Source of the DNA: Actinomycetes bacterium
GTDB taxonomy: Bacteria; Actinomycetota; Actinomycetes; Nanopelagicales; Nanopelagicaceae
Assembly: GCA_025355765.1 (NCBI GenBank)
Contig: JANXZB010000102.1
Span: 1-64,000, forward strand
Direction of reading: 5' to 3'
DNA: 64,000 nucleotides
Shown: positions 1 to 7,648 of the stretch, one piece after another
Layout: each line of letters begins with the position of its first letter
How positions within the stretch are numbered: position 1 is the stretch's first letter
Notes under the pieces: model-generated
Databases searched by the model: none
Told to the model about the DNA's origin: nothing
The model's input: only the letters and a program-made list of their open reading frames with translations
Program-made: the position numbers and the translations under genes

Positions 1-261
1 CGTTGTGATCTTTCCGGACGCGAGTGGTCGTTTTGATTTCGTCGGATTCATCCTATCGCGATCTAGATCGCGGATGTCATTGACTATGTATCCAACGCTG
101 GAAATGAAGCAGAAGGCTATAAACGCAAGGAGCGTTTTCCAAGGGGTATCGCCATGGAAAATCTTCCCAGCTGCAACGGGGGCGGCAAATACAAGCAGAT
201 TTTTTGCCCATTGCTTCGGGCGCATCGTTATTACTAGGGGAGAGATGATTCCTGTTGCCAC
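1..261 (-). CDS. Decaprenyl-phosphate phosphoribosyltransferase (UbiA family), N-terminal part
   Basis: Partial gene running off the left edge (87 codons visible). The translated N-terminus has a lead of about 12 residues, then MRPKQWAKNLLVFAAPVAAG, a hydrophobic segment, and NDIRDLDRD followed by NPTKSKRPLASG. The aspartate-rich NDxxDxxxD motif and the RPKQWxKN start are hallmarks of UbiA-type prenyltransferases of the DPPR synthase subgroup, which move phosphoribose from PRPP to decaprenyl phosphate for arabinose-containing cell-envelope polymers. It is an integral membrane enzyme. I chose the GTG at 261; an in-frame ATG at 225 (MRPKQW) is the alternative and no strong ribosome site separates them. 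The subgroup assignment rests on the N-terminus only. Confidence 0.7.
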   Translation of the reverse strand, partial: MATGIISPLVITMRPKQWAKNLLVFAAPVAAGKIFHGDTPWKTLLAFIAFCFISSVGYIVNDIRDLDRDRMNPTKSKRPLASGKITT

Positions 262-360
262 TGGCTTACACCCGATCAAAAATCGCTGTTGACCTTGCTG
301 GTCATGATTGATTCTAACCCTAAGAAAGAAATGCATCCGATTATTGAACTGGGTTCCAAG

Positions 361-648
361 TCACTTAAGTAGTTTCTGAGCATCCTTGGTAAGTGCGTAG
401 AAGGCCCATTTGCCTCGTTGTGTACGAGTGAGTAATCCGGCTTCAACGAGCAACCTGAGATGGTGGCTCACGGTGCTCTGTGCAAGCCCGGTCTCTGGAG
501 TCAGATCGCATACACAGGCTTCGGCGTTTTCTCCTGCGGCTACAGCCATCATCAATGAAAGGCGAGTGCCGTCACCGAGGGCTTTGAATTGTTCGGCTAA
601 CTTCTCGACATCCTTTGGCGATCTGGTGAGAGCGATTGTTTGGGCCAC
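361..648 (-). CDS. arsR: ArsR-family metalloid-responsive repressor
   Basis: A 95-residue winged-helix regulator. The LGDGTRL helix is followed by a Cys pair in ACVCDLT (C45, C47), the metalloid-binding motif of ArsR/SmtB arsenic sensors, then the recognition helix with STVSHHLRLL (about 58-67) and the GKWAFYAL wing. As(III) binding should release it from the operator between it and the divergent acr3. The start is GTG at 648. A TAAGAT hexamer (660-655 on the reverse strand) lies 6 nt upstream and there is no Shine-Dalgarno, so translation is probably leaderless. Operator and neighbour both fit autoregulated control of arsenite export. Confidence 0.9.
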   Translation of the reverse strand: MAQTIALTRSPKDVEKLAEQFKALGDGTRLSLMMAVAAGENAEACVCDLTPETGLAQSTVSHHLRLLVEAGLLTRTQRGKWAFYALTKDAQKLLK

Positions 649-662
649 GCAGCAATCTTACA

Positions 663-690
663 TTGACATTGTTCGATATGACGATAGGGT
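663..690 (+). promoter_or_regulatory. Promoter of acr3
   Basis: TTGACA (663-668) and TAGGGT (685-690) are separated by 16 bp and followed by an AGGA ribosome site and the GTG start at 724. The -35 box is a perfect consensus match. Assigned by eye. Confidence 0.6.
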
Positions 691-702
691 TCTCATATCG
701 AA
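672..702 (+). promoter_or_regulatory. ArsR operator (inverted repeat)
   Basis: TTCGATATGA (672-681) and TCATATCGAA (693-702) form a perfect 10-bp inverted repeat with an 11-bp centre. The left arm lies in the acr3 promoter spacer and the right arm over the expected transcription start, a position that would block the promoter. It sits between divergent arsR and acr3, which makes ArsR the obvious ligand. Confidence 0.7.
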
Positions 703-723
703 ACCTATCTATTTGAGGATCCG

Positions 724-1788
724 GTGAGCCAGATTAAGAAAAGCACCGTAGGAAATCCGCTTTCTCAACTCTCAAAAGTCAATCGGTTTTTACCATTGTG
801 GATTCTTTTATCTATGGCTGCAGGACTCTTGCTGGGCAAGGCTCTTCCAGGTATCAACAAGGTGCTCACCGCGATTCAAATTCAAAAGACCTCTCTTCCC
901 ATCGCTCTGGGCCTGTTCATCATGATGTACCCGGTGTTGGCCAACGTCCGCTATGAGGAGATGGGCCACCTGCGCTCGGATAAAAAGCTCCTCGTTTCCT
1001 CATTGATCCTCAATTGGCTTGTCGGCCCGGCCTTGATGTTCTCGCTGGCTTGGATTTTCTTAGGAGACAAACCCGAATATCGAACTGGGCTCATTGTTAT
1101 TGGTCTAGCGCGATGTATCGCGATGGTTCTGATTTGGAATGACCTTGCCTGCGGCAGTCGAGAAGCCGCTGCACTTTTGGTGGCGATCAATTCGATATTC
1201 CAGATTGTTGCCTACGCCCTCCTGGGTACTTTCTATCTCAAGGTCTTGCCCACTTGTCTGGGGCTGGATTCTTTCTCCGTTTCGTTCTCAACCTGGGACA
1301 TAACCAAGGCGGTCTTGATTTTCTTGGGAGTTCCACTCATCGCCGGATATTTCTCGAGAAAAGTTGGAGTTCGTAACAGAGGTATTCATTGGTATGAGGA
1401 GAAATTCATCCCGCGGGTTGCTCCCTTTGCCCTGTATGGACTGCTCTTCACAATAGTTTTGATGTTCGCCTTGCAAGGTCGAGCAATCATTGATTCACCT
1501 GGAGTAGTCATCCAGGTCGCTCTTCCTTTATTGATTTACTTCTTAATCATGTGGGGTGTTTCCTATATTTTCGGCAAAGCGGTCGGTTTGCCGTATGAGA
1601 AGGCAACGACATTGGCCTTCACTGCGGCTGGAAATAACTTTGAGCTGGCGATTGCGGTGAGTATCGGGGTTTGGGGAATTACATCAGGCCAGGCGATGGT
1701 TGGTGTTATCGGCCCCTTAATTGAAGTTCCAGCACTGGTGGCACTTGTCTACATTTCACTATGGCTACGAAAGAGGTATTCCCGATGA
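724..1788 (+). CDS. acr3: ACR3-type arsenite efflux permease
   Basis: A 354-residue membrane protein with about ten hydrophobic segments that exports As(OH)3 across the plasma membrane using the proton-motive force. Diagnostic motifs are RCIAMVLIWNDLA, with the essential cysteine of transmembrane segment 4 at C131, and AGNNFELAIAV, with the conserved glutamate near E307. The start is GTG, with AGGA about 6 bases upstream. Divergent arsR and the shared palindrome imply induction by arsenite. The stop overlaps an ATG (1785) that was probably the start of the ruined arsC gene. Length and motifs look intact, so arsenite export should still work even though arsenate reduction at this locus is lost. 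Confidence 0.95.
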   Translation: MSQIKKSTVGNPLSQLSKVNRFLPLWILLSMAAGLLLGKALPGINKVLTAIQIQKTSLPIALGLFIMMYPVLANVRYEEMGHLRSDKKLLVSSLILNWLVGPALMFSLAWIFLGDKPEYRTGLIVIGLARCIAMVLIWNDLACGSREAAALLVAINSIFQIVAYALLGTFYLKVLPTCLGLDSFSVSFSTWDITKAVLIFLGVPLIAGYFSRKVGVRNRGIHWYEEKFIPRVAPFALYGLLFTIVLMFALQGRAIIDSPGVVIQVALPLLIYFLIMWGVSYIFGKAVGLPYEKATTLAFTAAGNNFELAIAVSIGVWGITSGQAMVGVIGPLIEVPALVALVYISLWLRKRYSR

Positions 1789-2098
1789 GAAAACCCAATG
1801 CGAGAGAACCCAATGCGAGAGAACCCAATGCGAGAGAACCCAGGGTGCAATAGAAGTTCGCTCAGCTGGCACGCAACCGGCCAGTGAAGTTAATCCAGTT
1901 GTCGTGGCAGCGATGAAAGATAGCGATGTCGTCATCACGATGGGGTGCGGGGATGCCTGCCCCTATTTTCCAGGCAAGAGGCACCTGGACTAGAAGTTGG
2001 CCGATCCGGCATGGGAGACTTTGGAGGCGATCGGCCCGATCCGAGATGAGATCCAGGCCCTGGTCCGAGCCCTGATTGCGGAGATCACGCCTCACTAA
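1785..2098 (+). pseudogene. arsC: Arsenate reductase (low-molecular-weight phosphatase fold), degraded
   Basis: A remnant in the place where an acr3 operon usually carries arsC. The ATG overlapping the acr3 stop opens a frame that ends after 22 codons. The recognisable body is in another frame: IEVRSAGTQPASEVNPVVVA, then a jump straight to SDVVITMGCGDACPYFPGKR, then HLD, a TAG stop at 1991-1993, then a readable tail (KLADPAWETLEAIGPIRDEI and on) to TAA at 2096. The N-terminus with the catalytic P-loop cysteine is missing and replaced by three copies of a 15-bp repeat. A middle segment is deleted, and a tryptophan codon usual after LD has become TAG. Several independent lesions make sequencing error an unlikely cause. 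Confidence 0.85.
1792..1842 (+). repeat. 15-bp tandem repeat, 3.4 copies
   Basis: AACCCAATGCGAGAG is repeated perfectly at 1792, 1807 and 1822, with a partial fourth copy (AACCCA) at 1837. It lies at the broken 5' end of the arsC remnant and looks like replication-slippage expansion at the deletion junction. Confidence 0.9.
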
Positions 2099-2119
2099 GT
2101 GGGCTCATTGGAGAAGGAC

Positions 2120-2149
2120 TTGCCCCTGTCAGGGCTTGGGGCTATTTTT
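2120..2149 (+). terminator. Possible rho-independent terminator and overlapping promoter before the SOS cassette
   Basis: GCCCC (2122-2126) can pair with GGGGC around 2138-2142, with CCCTGTCAGGG inside, and a run of five T follows (2145-2149). This would end ars transcription. The same bases hold a possible promoter for the next gene: TTGCCC (2120-2125), 17 bp, TATTTT (2143-2148), giving a start near 2156. Both readings are by eye. Confidence 0.45.
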
Positions 2150-2167
2150 CGAACATATGTTCGAAAA
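2146..2167 (+). promoter_or_regulatory. LexA operator (SOS box)
   Basis: A perfect 22-bp palindrome whose core TTCGAACATATGTTCGAA (2148-2165) matches the actinobacterial LexA site TCGAAC-N4-GTTCGA. It overlaps the start codon (2157) of the DUF6504 gene and the expected transcription start, so LexA would directly block the translesion cassette downstream. Confidence 0.9.
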
Positions 2168-2495
2168 CTCTCATTCAGCCCAGGAGCCCATCTCTGATCC
2201 GGCTCCTGTCATCAGGCGTGCCCAAGTCAGCCAAGTCGGACCCCATGAAGTCTTAGCCGATGGATCCACCCCAGTGGAGTTCACATTCCGAGGTAGGCGC
2301 TTTCGTATCCATAGCGTTCTTTCCAGATGGTGCGAGGCAGGGGGGTGGTGGAACCGCATCAGCGATGGCATCTATCGCCCCGACGATGGCGCGCGCGCAC
2401 TCTGGAGAGTCGAGGCAGCTCCCATCGGAGCCCTTACTACCTTTGAGATCGAACGCGATGAGATCACTGGCACTTGGCGTATCACGGTTCTTTGA
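2157..2495 (+). CDS. DUF6504 family protein of the translesion-synthesis cassette
   Basis: A small 112-residue protein. The C-terminal half has FRGRRFRIHSVLSRWCEAGGWW, then ALWRVEAA and TGTWRITVL. This matches as I recall it the pattern of DUF6504 proteins found beside dnaE2 and Y-family polymerase genes in actinobacteria. No enzymatic function is known to me; an accessory role in mutagenic repair is inferred from its position. The only in-frame ATG ahead of the conserved part lies in the middle of the LexA palindrome, with no Shine-Dalgarno nearby, which suggests leaderless translation. The stop TGA overlaps the next start (TGATG). Confidence 0.7.
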   Translation: MFENSHSAQEPISDPAPVIRRAQVSQVGPHEVLADGSTPVEFTFRGRRFRIHSVLSRWCEAGGWWNRISDGIYRPDDGARALWRVEAAPIGALTTFEIERDEITGTWRITVL

Positions 2496-5400
2496 TGAGC
2501 ACATTCGTTCATTTACGTGCATGCAGCGCCTACTCACTTAAATACGGCACTACCCAACCGCGTGACCTGGTTGCCCGTGCACGTGAGCATGAGATGCCGG
2601 CTCTAGCACTTACTGATCGCGATGGCTTGGCTGGTGCAATTCGTTTTGCGCAGAGTTGTGTCGATTACGGGGTTGCCCCAATTATCGGAATCGACCTTGC
2701 AATGGAAACGCCACGTGCACTTTCTAGAGATACAAAGACTCTTTCGCGCATCACTCTCTTGGCGCACGGTGATGGCGGTTGGCGCTCGCTCACTCGATTG
2801 CTGACTTCTTTGAACACATATAAGACACTCGAGCCAAGTCGTGCTCCCGTTCTTACTCTGGATTTCCTTCAGCAATTTAGCGAGTACAGCACGAATCTTC
2901 TGGCACTGCATGGCCCTGAATCACCAGTTGGCCTGGCTATTGCGTCGCATCGCAGCGATCTTGCTCTTGAATGTTTTGCGCAGACGCGCGAACTCTTTGC
3001 CGATAATGCAATCGAATGTGTCTCGCACCTGGTTGCAGGGGCCGGACCTCGATCTACTGCCCATGCTGGGCGATCATTGATTTTCGCACGCGATCATAAG
3101 ATCGCCGCGGTCATCACCAATGCGGTTCGTATGCGCGAACGTGAGGACGGCCCTATCGCCGATATCTTGGATTCTGCGCGGCAGCTAGTTCCCTTGCATA
3201 CTCGCCACGTCGAACGGAAAAACGCAGAAGCATTCCTTAAATCAAGTGCCGAGATGGTTGCCCTTGCCGAAGAGATTTCGCGGGCAGCGGGGGAGCGCAC
3301 CGCACGCGAGCTTCTTGCCACAACGCATGAATGGGCAGAACGGGCCGTTCTTTCTCCAACCCGTGATATTGGTCTAGGCGGTATTCATCTCCCCGAACCG
3401 CACATCGTCGGTGCCGATTCTTCCTTGCAGATGCAATCTATATTGCGCACTCGTTCAGAGGCTGGCCTGCATTGGCGCTACAGCGATAGCGCCACGATTG
3501 CGCAGGCGCGTCAACGTCTCGACGACGAACTCGCAACGGTTGCAACACTGGGTTACGAGTCTTATTTCCTCACCGTTGCCGACATCACGGATATGGCCCG
3601 CGATGTTGGCATCCGTGTGGCAGCGCGTGGCAGCGGTGCAGGATCGCTCATATGTCATCTTCTTGGGATCTCCGGAGTCGATCCATTGCGACATGGGCTC
3701 TTGATGGAGCGCTTCTGCTCACCCCTTCGCCTGGCTCTTCCTGATATCGATATTGATGTCGAATCCGCTCGTCGATTGGAAATCTATGATTTAGTTTTCA
3801 AACGGTATGGCGACCCTAAGTGGAGTACGCCCGGCAACACTTCCCGCTGTGCCACTGTTGCGATGGTTGATACATACCGAGCTCGCCATGCCATCAGAGA
3901 CACTGGCGCAGCCCTTGGACTTCCCTTTGTTGAGATCGATCTCATAGCCAAATCTCTTCCGCATATCCGCGCTCGCAATATTTCACAGGCACTGGCAAGC
4001 CTTCCCGAACTGCGCGGCCTCAATCTCAAAAGCCCTTTAACCGCAATGACCATCTCTCTGGCAGAACGACTCGATGGTCTTCCGCGCCACTTGGCGATGC
4101 ATCCTTGCGCTGTTGTTCTATCCGACGGAGCTTTTCTTGATCGCGCACCTTTGCGCATCAATGCAGGTGGTTATCCGATGGTGGAATTCGACAAAGATGA
4201 TGTCGAGGCGGTTGGTCTTCTCAAACTCGACATACTTGGGGTTCGTATGCAATCCACTATTGCCTATGAGATCTCTGAAATCGAACGGACCGAACAGGCT
4301 GTCGACATCGACGCCATTGCATTGGATGACCAGCCAACCTTCGATCTCATCGCCTCAACCCGGACTCTAGGAATTTTTCAAGTTGAAAGCCCGGGTCAGC
4401 GCGAACTTGTCGGAAAGCTCGCTCCGCAAACTTTCACCGACTTAATTATCGACATCTCCTTATTTCGGCCAGGGCCGGTGAAGAGCGACATGATTTCACC
4501 CTTTCTCCGTGCTCGCCACGGTTGGAGCCCGGCCCAGATCATCCATCCTGACCTCTATGACGTCTTGCACGAAACCGAAGGTGTCGTCGTTTTTCATGAA
4601 CAGGTGATCCAGATTATTGCGATCCTTACGGGAGTCTCTCTTGCGCAGGCGGATGAGAAAAGACGAGCGCTAGGTGATAGGGAAGGACAACAGGAAGTCT
4701 GCGATTGGTTTTATCCCACAGCGTTGGCTCGCGGGTATGAGATCCATACAGTGGAAGCCGTGTGGGATATTTTGCGCGCCTTCGCATCCTTTGGCTTCTG
4801 CAAAGCACACGCGGCAGCATTTGCGCTTCCGACCTACCAATCGGCCTGGCTCAAAGCCCACTATCCCGCTGCCTTTATTGCCGGGGTCCTGACACACGAC
4901 CCTGGCATGTATCCCAAACGCTTGATCCTTGATGATGCACGTCAGGCAGGTATTGGGATTGCCCCGATAGATGTCAATCGATCTTCTTCTACTTATCGTG
5001 TCGAGCGAGTTGATCCGAGTACTGCCCGAGTGCCAGCAGTGGCCTTTGACGGTAAGAGCACTGGGCGCCCTCTTACCTTGCCTGATGCGCGAGGGTATGC
5101 AATACGGGTATCACTTGCTGATTTATCGGGGATCAGTAGCGATGAGGTGGAGTCGATAATCGCCGGGCAGCCATATCTGGATCTCTCTGACTTTCATTCT
5201 CGATCGGGTGCATCTTTTCCGACAACAGAGAAATTAATCTTGGTCGGAGCCTTTGACGAGATACATGAAATTGACCAAGGAAGAATCAATCGTCGGGATC
5301 TGCTTCTGCATTTGAGCGACCTCCACCGATCTCCAGTCCGATCCCAAACTCGATCATCATTGGGTGGATCGCAACTCAACTTCGGCTTCACTCCACCCGC

Positions 5401-5860
5401 CCTTATCTCAAGCGGTCTTCCAGACCTGGACGCCAGCGAAAAAGTGCGTCACGAGATGAATCATTTAGGGATGGATGTCTCCCGCCATCTTCTGGAGTTT
5501 TATGCAGACTTTCTCAATGAGATTGGGGCGGTGCGATCCACAGACCTCCTTGCTCAAAGATCAGGTTCGTCGGTACTGGTTGCTGGCGTGAAGGTCGCCA
5601 GACAGAGCCCCCCAGTGCGCTCAGGCAAGCGCGTTATCTTTCTGACTATCGACGATGGATACGGCTGCAATGACGCCACTTTCTTCGACGATGCCCAACG
5701 CAATTACGCTGATGTCCTTTTTAGCTCGTGGTTATTTTTGGTACGCGGAGAAGTCCGCCGCACTGGCCCAAGGGGTGTCTCACTGCGCGCAACTGGGGCA
5801 TGGGACCTCCGTGCTGCTTACGAAAAGCATCTGCAAAGTAGAAGTACGCTCGTAATATGA
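2495..5860 (+). CDS. dnaE2: Error-prone DNA polymerase III alpha subunit (DnaE2/ImuC type)
   Basis: A 1121-residue C-family polymerase, distinct from the replicative copy at 30023. The order is an N-terminal PHP domain, the palm with PDIDID (416-421) and the third acidic residue in LLKLDILG (about 579), the finger region with FGFCKAHAAAFAL, a putative beta-clamp motif QLNFGF (about 960) and a C-terminal OB fold. The PHP metal site is altered: HLRACSAYSL where the replicative enzyme has HLHVHTEYSM, and LTDRDG in place of TDHG, so phosphoesterase activity is unlikely. It lies between the DUF6504 gene and dinB with overlapping codons on both sides, under the LexA box, so it should be DNA-damage induced and act in translesion synthesis. 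Confidence 0.85.
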   Translation: MSTFVHLRACSAYSLKYGTTQPRDLVARAREHEMPALALTDRDGLAGAIRFAQSCVDYGVAPIIGIDLAMETPRALSRDTKTLSRITLLAHGDGGWRSLTRLLTSLNTYKTLEPSRAPVLTLDFLQQFSEYSTNLLALHGPESPVGLAIASHRSDLALECFAQTRELFADNAIECVSHLVAGAGPRSTAHAGRSLIFARDHKIAAVITNAVRMREREDGPIADILDSARQLVPLHTRHVERKNAEAFLKSSAEMVALAEEISRAAGERTARELLATTHEWAERAVLSPTRDIGLGGIHLPEPHIVGADSSLQMQSILRTRSEAGLHWRYSDSATIAQARQRLDDELATVATLGYESYFLTVADITDMARDVGIRVAARGSGAGSLICHLLGISGVDPLRHGLLMERFCSPLRLALPDIDIDVESARRLEIYDLVFKRYGDPKWSTPGNTSRCATVAMVDTYRARHAIRDTGAALGLPFVEIDLIAKSLPHIRARNISQALASLPELRGLNLKSPLTAMTISLAERLDGLPRHLAMHPCAVVLSDGAFLDRAPLRINAGGYPMVEFDKDDVEAVGLLKLDILGVRMQSTIAYEISEIERTEQAVDIDAIALDDQPTFDLIASTRTLGIFQVESPGQRELVGKLAPQTFTDLIIDISLFRPGPVKSDMISPFLRARHGWSPAQIIHPDLYDVLHETEGVVVFHEQVIQIIAILTGVSLAQADEKRRALGDREGQQEVCDWFYPTALARGYEIHTVEAVWDILRAFASFGFCKAHAAAFALPTYQSAWLKAHYPAAFIAGVLTHDPGMYPKRLILDDARQAGIGIAPIDVNRSSSTYRVERVDPSTARVPAVAFDGKSTGRPLTLPDARGYAIRVSLADLSGISSDEVESIIAGQPYLDLSDFHSRSGASFPTTEKLILVGAFDEIHEIDQGRINRRDLLLHLSDLHRSPVRSQTRSSLGGSQLNFGFTPPALISSGLPDLDASEKVRHEMNHLGMDVSRHLLEFYADFLNEIGAVRSTDLLAQRSGSSVLVAGVKVARQSPPVRSGKRVIFLTIDDGYGCNDATFFDDAQRNYADVLFSSWLFLVRGEVRRTGPRGVSLRATGAWDLRAAYEKHLQSRSTLVI

Positions 5861-7026
5861 GTACCGCGACCATTCTCCACGTCGACATGGACGCTTTCTA
5901 TGCCTCCGTTGCCGAACGCGATGATCCTTCCCTCAAAGGCAAGGCAGTGGTTGTCGGAGCCGGAGCACGCGGTGTTGTTCTGTCTGCAAATTACCAAGCG
6001 CGCACTTTTGGAATCCATGCTGCAATGCCAGTGGGAAGGGCCCAACGCATGGCACCGCACGCAATTTTTGTCACGCCAGATCACTCTCGCTATAGCGAAG
6101 TCTCTGCACGCATAATGGAAATCTTCCATTCATACACCCCTCATGTAGAGCCACTCTCACTTGATGAGGCCTTTCTCGATGTCACCGGCTCAAAGCGTTT
6201 GCTCGGAACGGGACGCCAGATTGCTACTGCGATTCGTGCAAAGGTGGAGGCGCAAGAAGGCATCACATGTTCTGTAGGGATTGCGCCCTCAAAGTTCATT
6301 GCCAAACTTGCATCGAGCCGGTGTAAACCTGATGGAATGCTCGAAATCCCCGCAGATCGCATCCTGAATTTTCTCCACCCATTGCCCGTCTCTGCTATTT
6401 GGGGAGTGGGGCCAAAAACAACGGAAGCACTCGAACGTTTGGGCCTGCGAACTGTTGAAGAAGTTGCGCACACGTCCCGCGCGACTTTGATTCGTGCGTT
6501 AGGCGAAGCCGGCGGGTCCTCTCTTTATGAATTGGCTTGGGGACGCGATTACCGAGACGTTGTTTCGGATGAACCTGATAAGAGCATTAGCGCAGCAGAA
6601 ACGTTTGCCCGAGATATTGATGATCAAGAAATAATTTTGCGAGAGTTCTTGCGCCTCAGCGAAAAAGCTACCCATCGACTGCGTGAAAGAGAACTTTTTG
6701 CCAAGACGATTTCAATAAAAGTGCGCTATGCAGATTTCACAACGATCAACCGCTCCAAGACATTGCCGCTGGCTATCGATAGCACGCACGAAACGTATGA
6801 AGTGGTGAAGAATCTCTTTCTAGCCCTGCACCTCGATCGGGCACGCCTGCGCCTTGTAGGAGTTGGCCTGGAAAATCTCCAATCCCAAGCCTCCGAACAG
6901 CTGGTTCTGGGTTCCCGAGAGCGAGGTTGGAGAGAGGCCGAGGGAGCCATTGACCGCGCCCAGGCTCGTTTTGGCCCCGGAAGTGTCCGGCCTGCGCGTT
7001 TGATGCGTAAAGATGGTGAGAAATAG
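5857..7026 (+). CDS. dinB: DNA polymerase IV (Y family)
   Basis: A 389-residue translesion polymerase with intact catalytic residues: D10 in VDMDAFYASV and D103/E104 in LSLDEAFLDV, plus the helix-hairpin-helix stretch IWGVGPKTTEALERLG and a little-finger domain. EQLVLG near 347-352 resembles a beta-clamp binding motif. The start ATG overlaps the dnaE2 stop (ATGA). In the usual actinobacterial ImuA'-ImuB-DnaE2 mutasome the Y-family partner ImuB has lost its catalytic residues; here the partner looks active and no ImuA' is present. It is likely SOS-induced as the last gene of the cassette. Confidence 0.95.
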   Translation: MSTATILHVDMDAFYASVAERDDPSLKGKAVVVGAGARGVVLSANYQARTFGIHAAMPVGRAQRMAPHAIFVTPDHSRYSEVSARIMEIFHSYTPHVEPLSLDEAFLDVTGSKRLLGTGRQIATAIRAKVEAQEGITCSVGIAPSKFIAKLASSRCKPDGMLEIPADRILNFLHPLPVSAIWGVGPKTTEALERLGLRTVEEVAHTSRATLIRALGEAGGSSLYELAWGRDYRDVVSDEPDKSISAAETFARDIDDQEIILREFLRLSEKATHRLRERELFAKTISIKVRYADFTTINRSKTLPLAIDSTHETYEVVKNLFLALHLDRARLRLVGVGLENLQSQASEQLVLGSRERGWREAEGAIDRAQARFGPGSVRPARLMRKDGEK

Positions 7027-7122
7027 AACAGCCGGCATGTGGAAAATTTCAGTGTGCATTGCGAGGGTAGATGTTCTATTGTGGGCTCATCACAGTCAAG
7101 ATTGTGAGCAAAGGAGGGTGAA

Positions 7123-7479
7123 ATGCCGCTTTCAGAACACGAGCGCAAACTCCTTGCCCAAATGGAGGAAGCCCTCTCCGCTGATGATCCACACCTAGTA
7201 TCCACTCTGACCGGTACCCGCCTCTATCCCGGGCGTAACAGAGTTCTCCTTGGTGTTGCCCTGACGGTCATTGGTATTGCCACAATATTTGCCGGCTTGA
7301 TCTCCAAGACAACACCGGTTGGAATTTTGGGATTCTTGATTTCCCTCGGCGGGGTCACCTTGGCAATTTCGGGACTATCTGGGGTCGGCGCGTTGCGTCC
7401 ACCCACCAAGCGCGCTCGCAAGGGTGGACTCAACACCCGTCTAGAAGACCGTTGGGAACGGCGTAACTACGATCAGTAA
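7123..7479 (+). CDS. DUF3040 membrane protein
   Basis: A 118-residue protein. An N-terminal charged helix (MPLSEHERKLLAQMEEAL) is typical of DUF3040, followed by two membrane segments (about 41-60 and 66-86) and a basic C-terminal tail. In actinobacteria this gene commonly lies just upstream of mraZ and the division cluster, as here; its function is unknown. A strong AAAGGAGGG ribosome site precedes the ATG by a few bases. A terminator follows, so it is transcribed separately from mraZ. Confidence 0.85.
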   Translation: MPLSEHERKLLAQMEEALSADDPHLVSTLTGTRLYPGRNRVLLGVALTVIGIATIFAGLISKTTPVGILGFLISLGGVTLAISGLSGVGALRPPTKRARKGGLNTRLEDRWERRNYDQ

Positions 7480-7498
7480 GAAAGAGCTCATGTGCTGC

Positions 7499-7519
7499 GC
7501 CCCTGATGGGGCTTTTTTT
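7499..7519 (+). terminator. Rho-independent terminator after the DUF3040 gene
   Basis: GCCCC (7499-7503), loop TGAT, GGGGC (7508-7512), then seven T (7513-7519). Confidence 0.85.
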
Positions 7520-7530
7520 CTGCCCTTTCC

Positions 7531-7620
7531 TGGGTTCAGGGTGGGTAAAGGTGGGCGGCAGGGGAGAAAAATGGTTCAGGGTGGTTGAAAAGGGAGAGAA
7601 ATGGAGTAAAGTGGAGTAAA
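7531..7620 (+). promoter_or_regulatory. Array of nine 10-bp-phased TGG/GGG boxes (likely MraZ sites) with the mraZ promoter
   Basis: Nine consecutive 10-base units starting at 7531, 7541 and so on to 7611 all have G at their third and fourth positions. They begin TGGG, GTGG, GTGG, GGGG, ATGG, GTGG, AGGG, ATGG, GTGG; the last two read ATGGAGTAAA and GTGGAGTAAA. MraZ proteins are known to bind short TGGG or AAAGTG-type direct repeats about one helical turn apart in their own promoter. A promoter lies inside the array: TTGAAA (7585-7590), 16 bp, TAAAGT (7607-7612). Confidence 0.65.
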
Positions 7621-7648
7621 GCACGCGGACCTGGGGAAGGGGACCATC

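Noticed and set aside
5-292. A 95-codon forward frame at the left edge
   Set aside because: The reverse strand encodes a recognisable UbiA-family prenyltransferase over the same bases.
1792-1842. CRISPR-like repeat
   Set aside because: The units are directly adjacent with no spacers and are only 15 bp; this is a slippage expansion.
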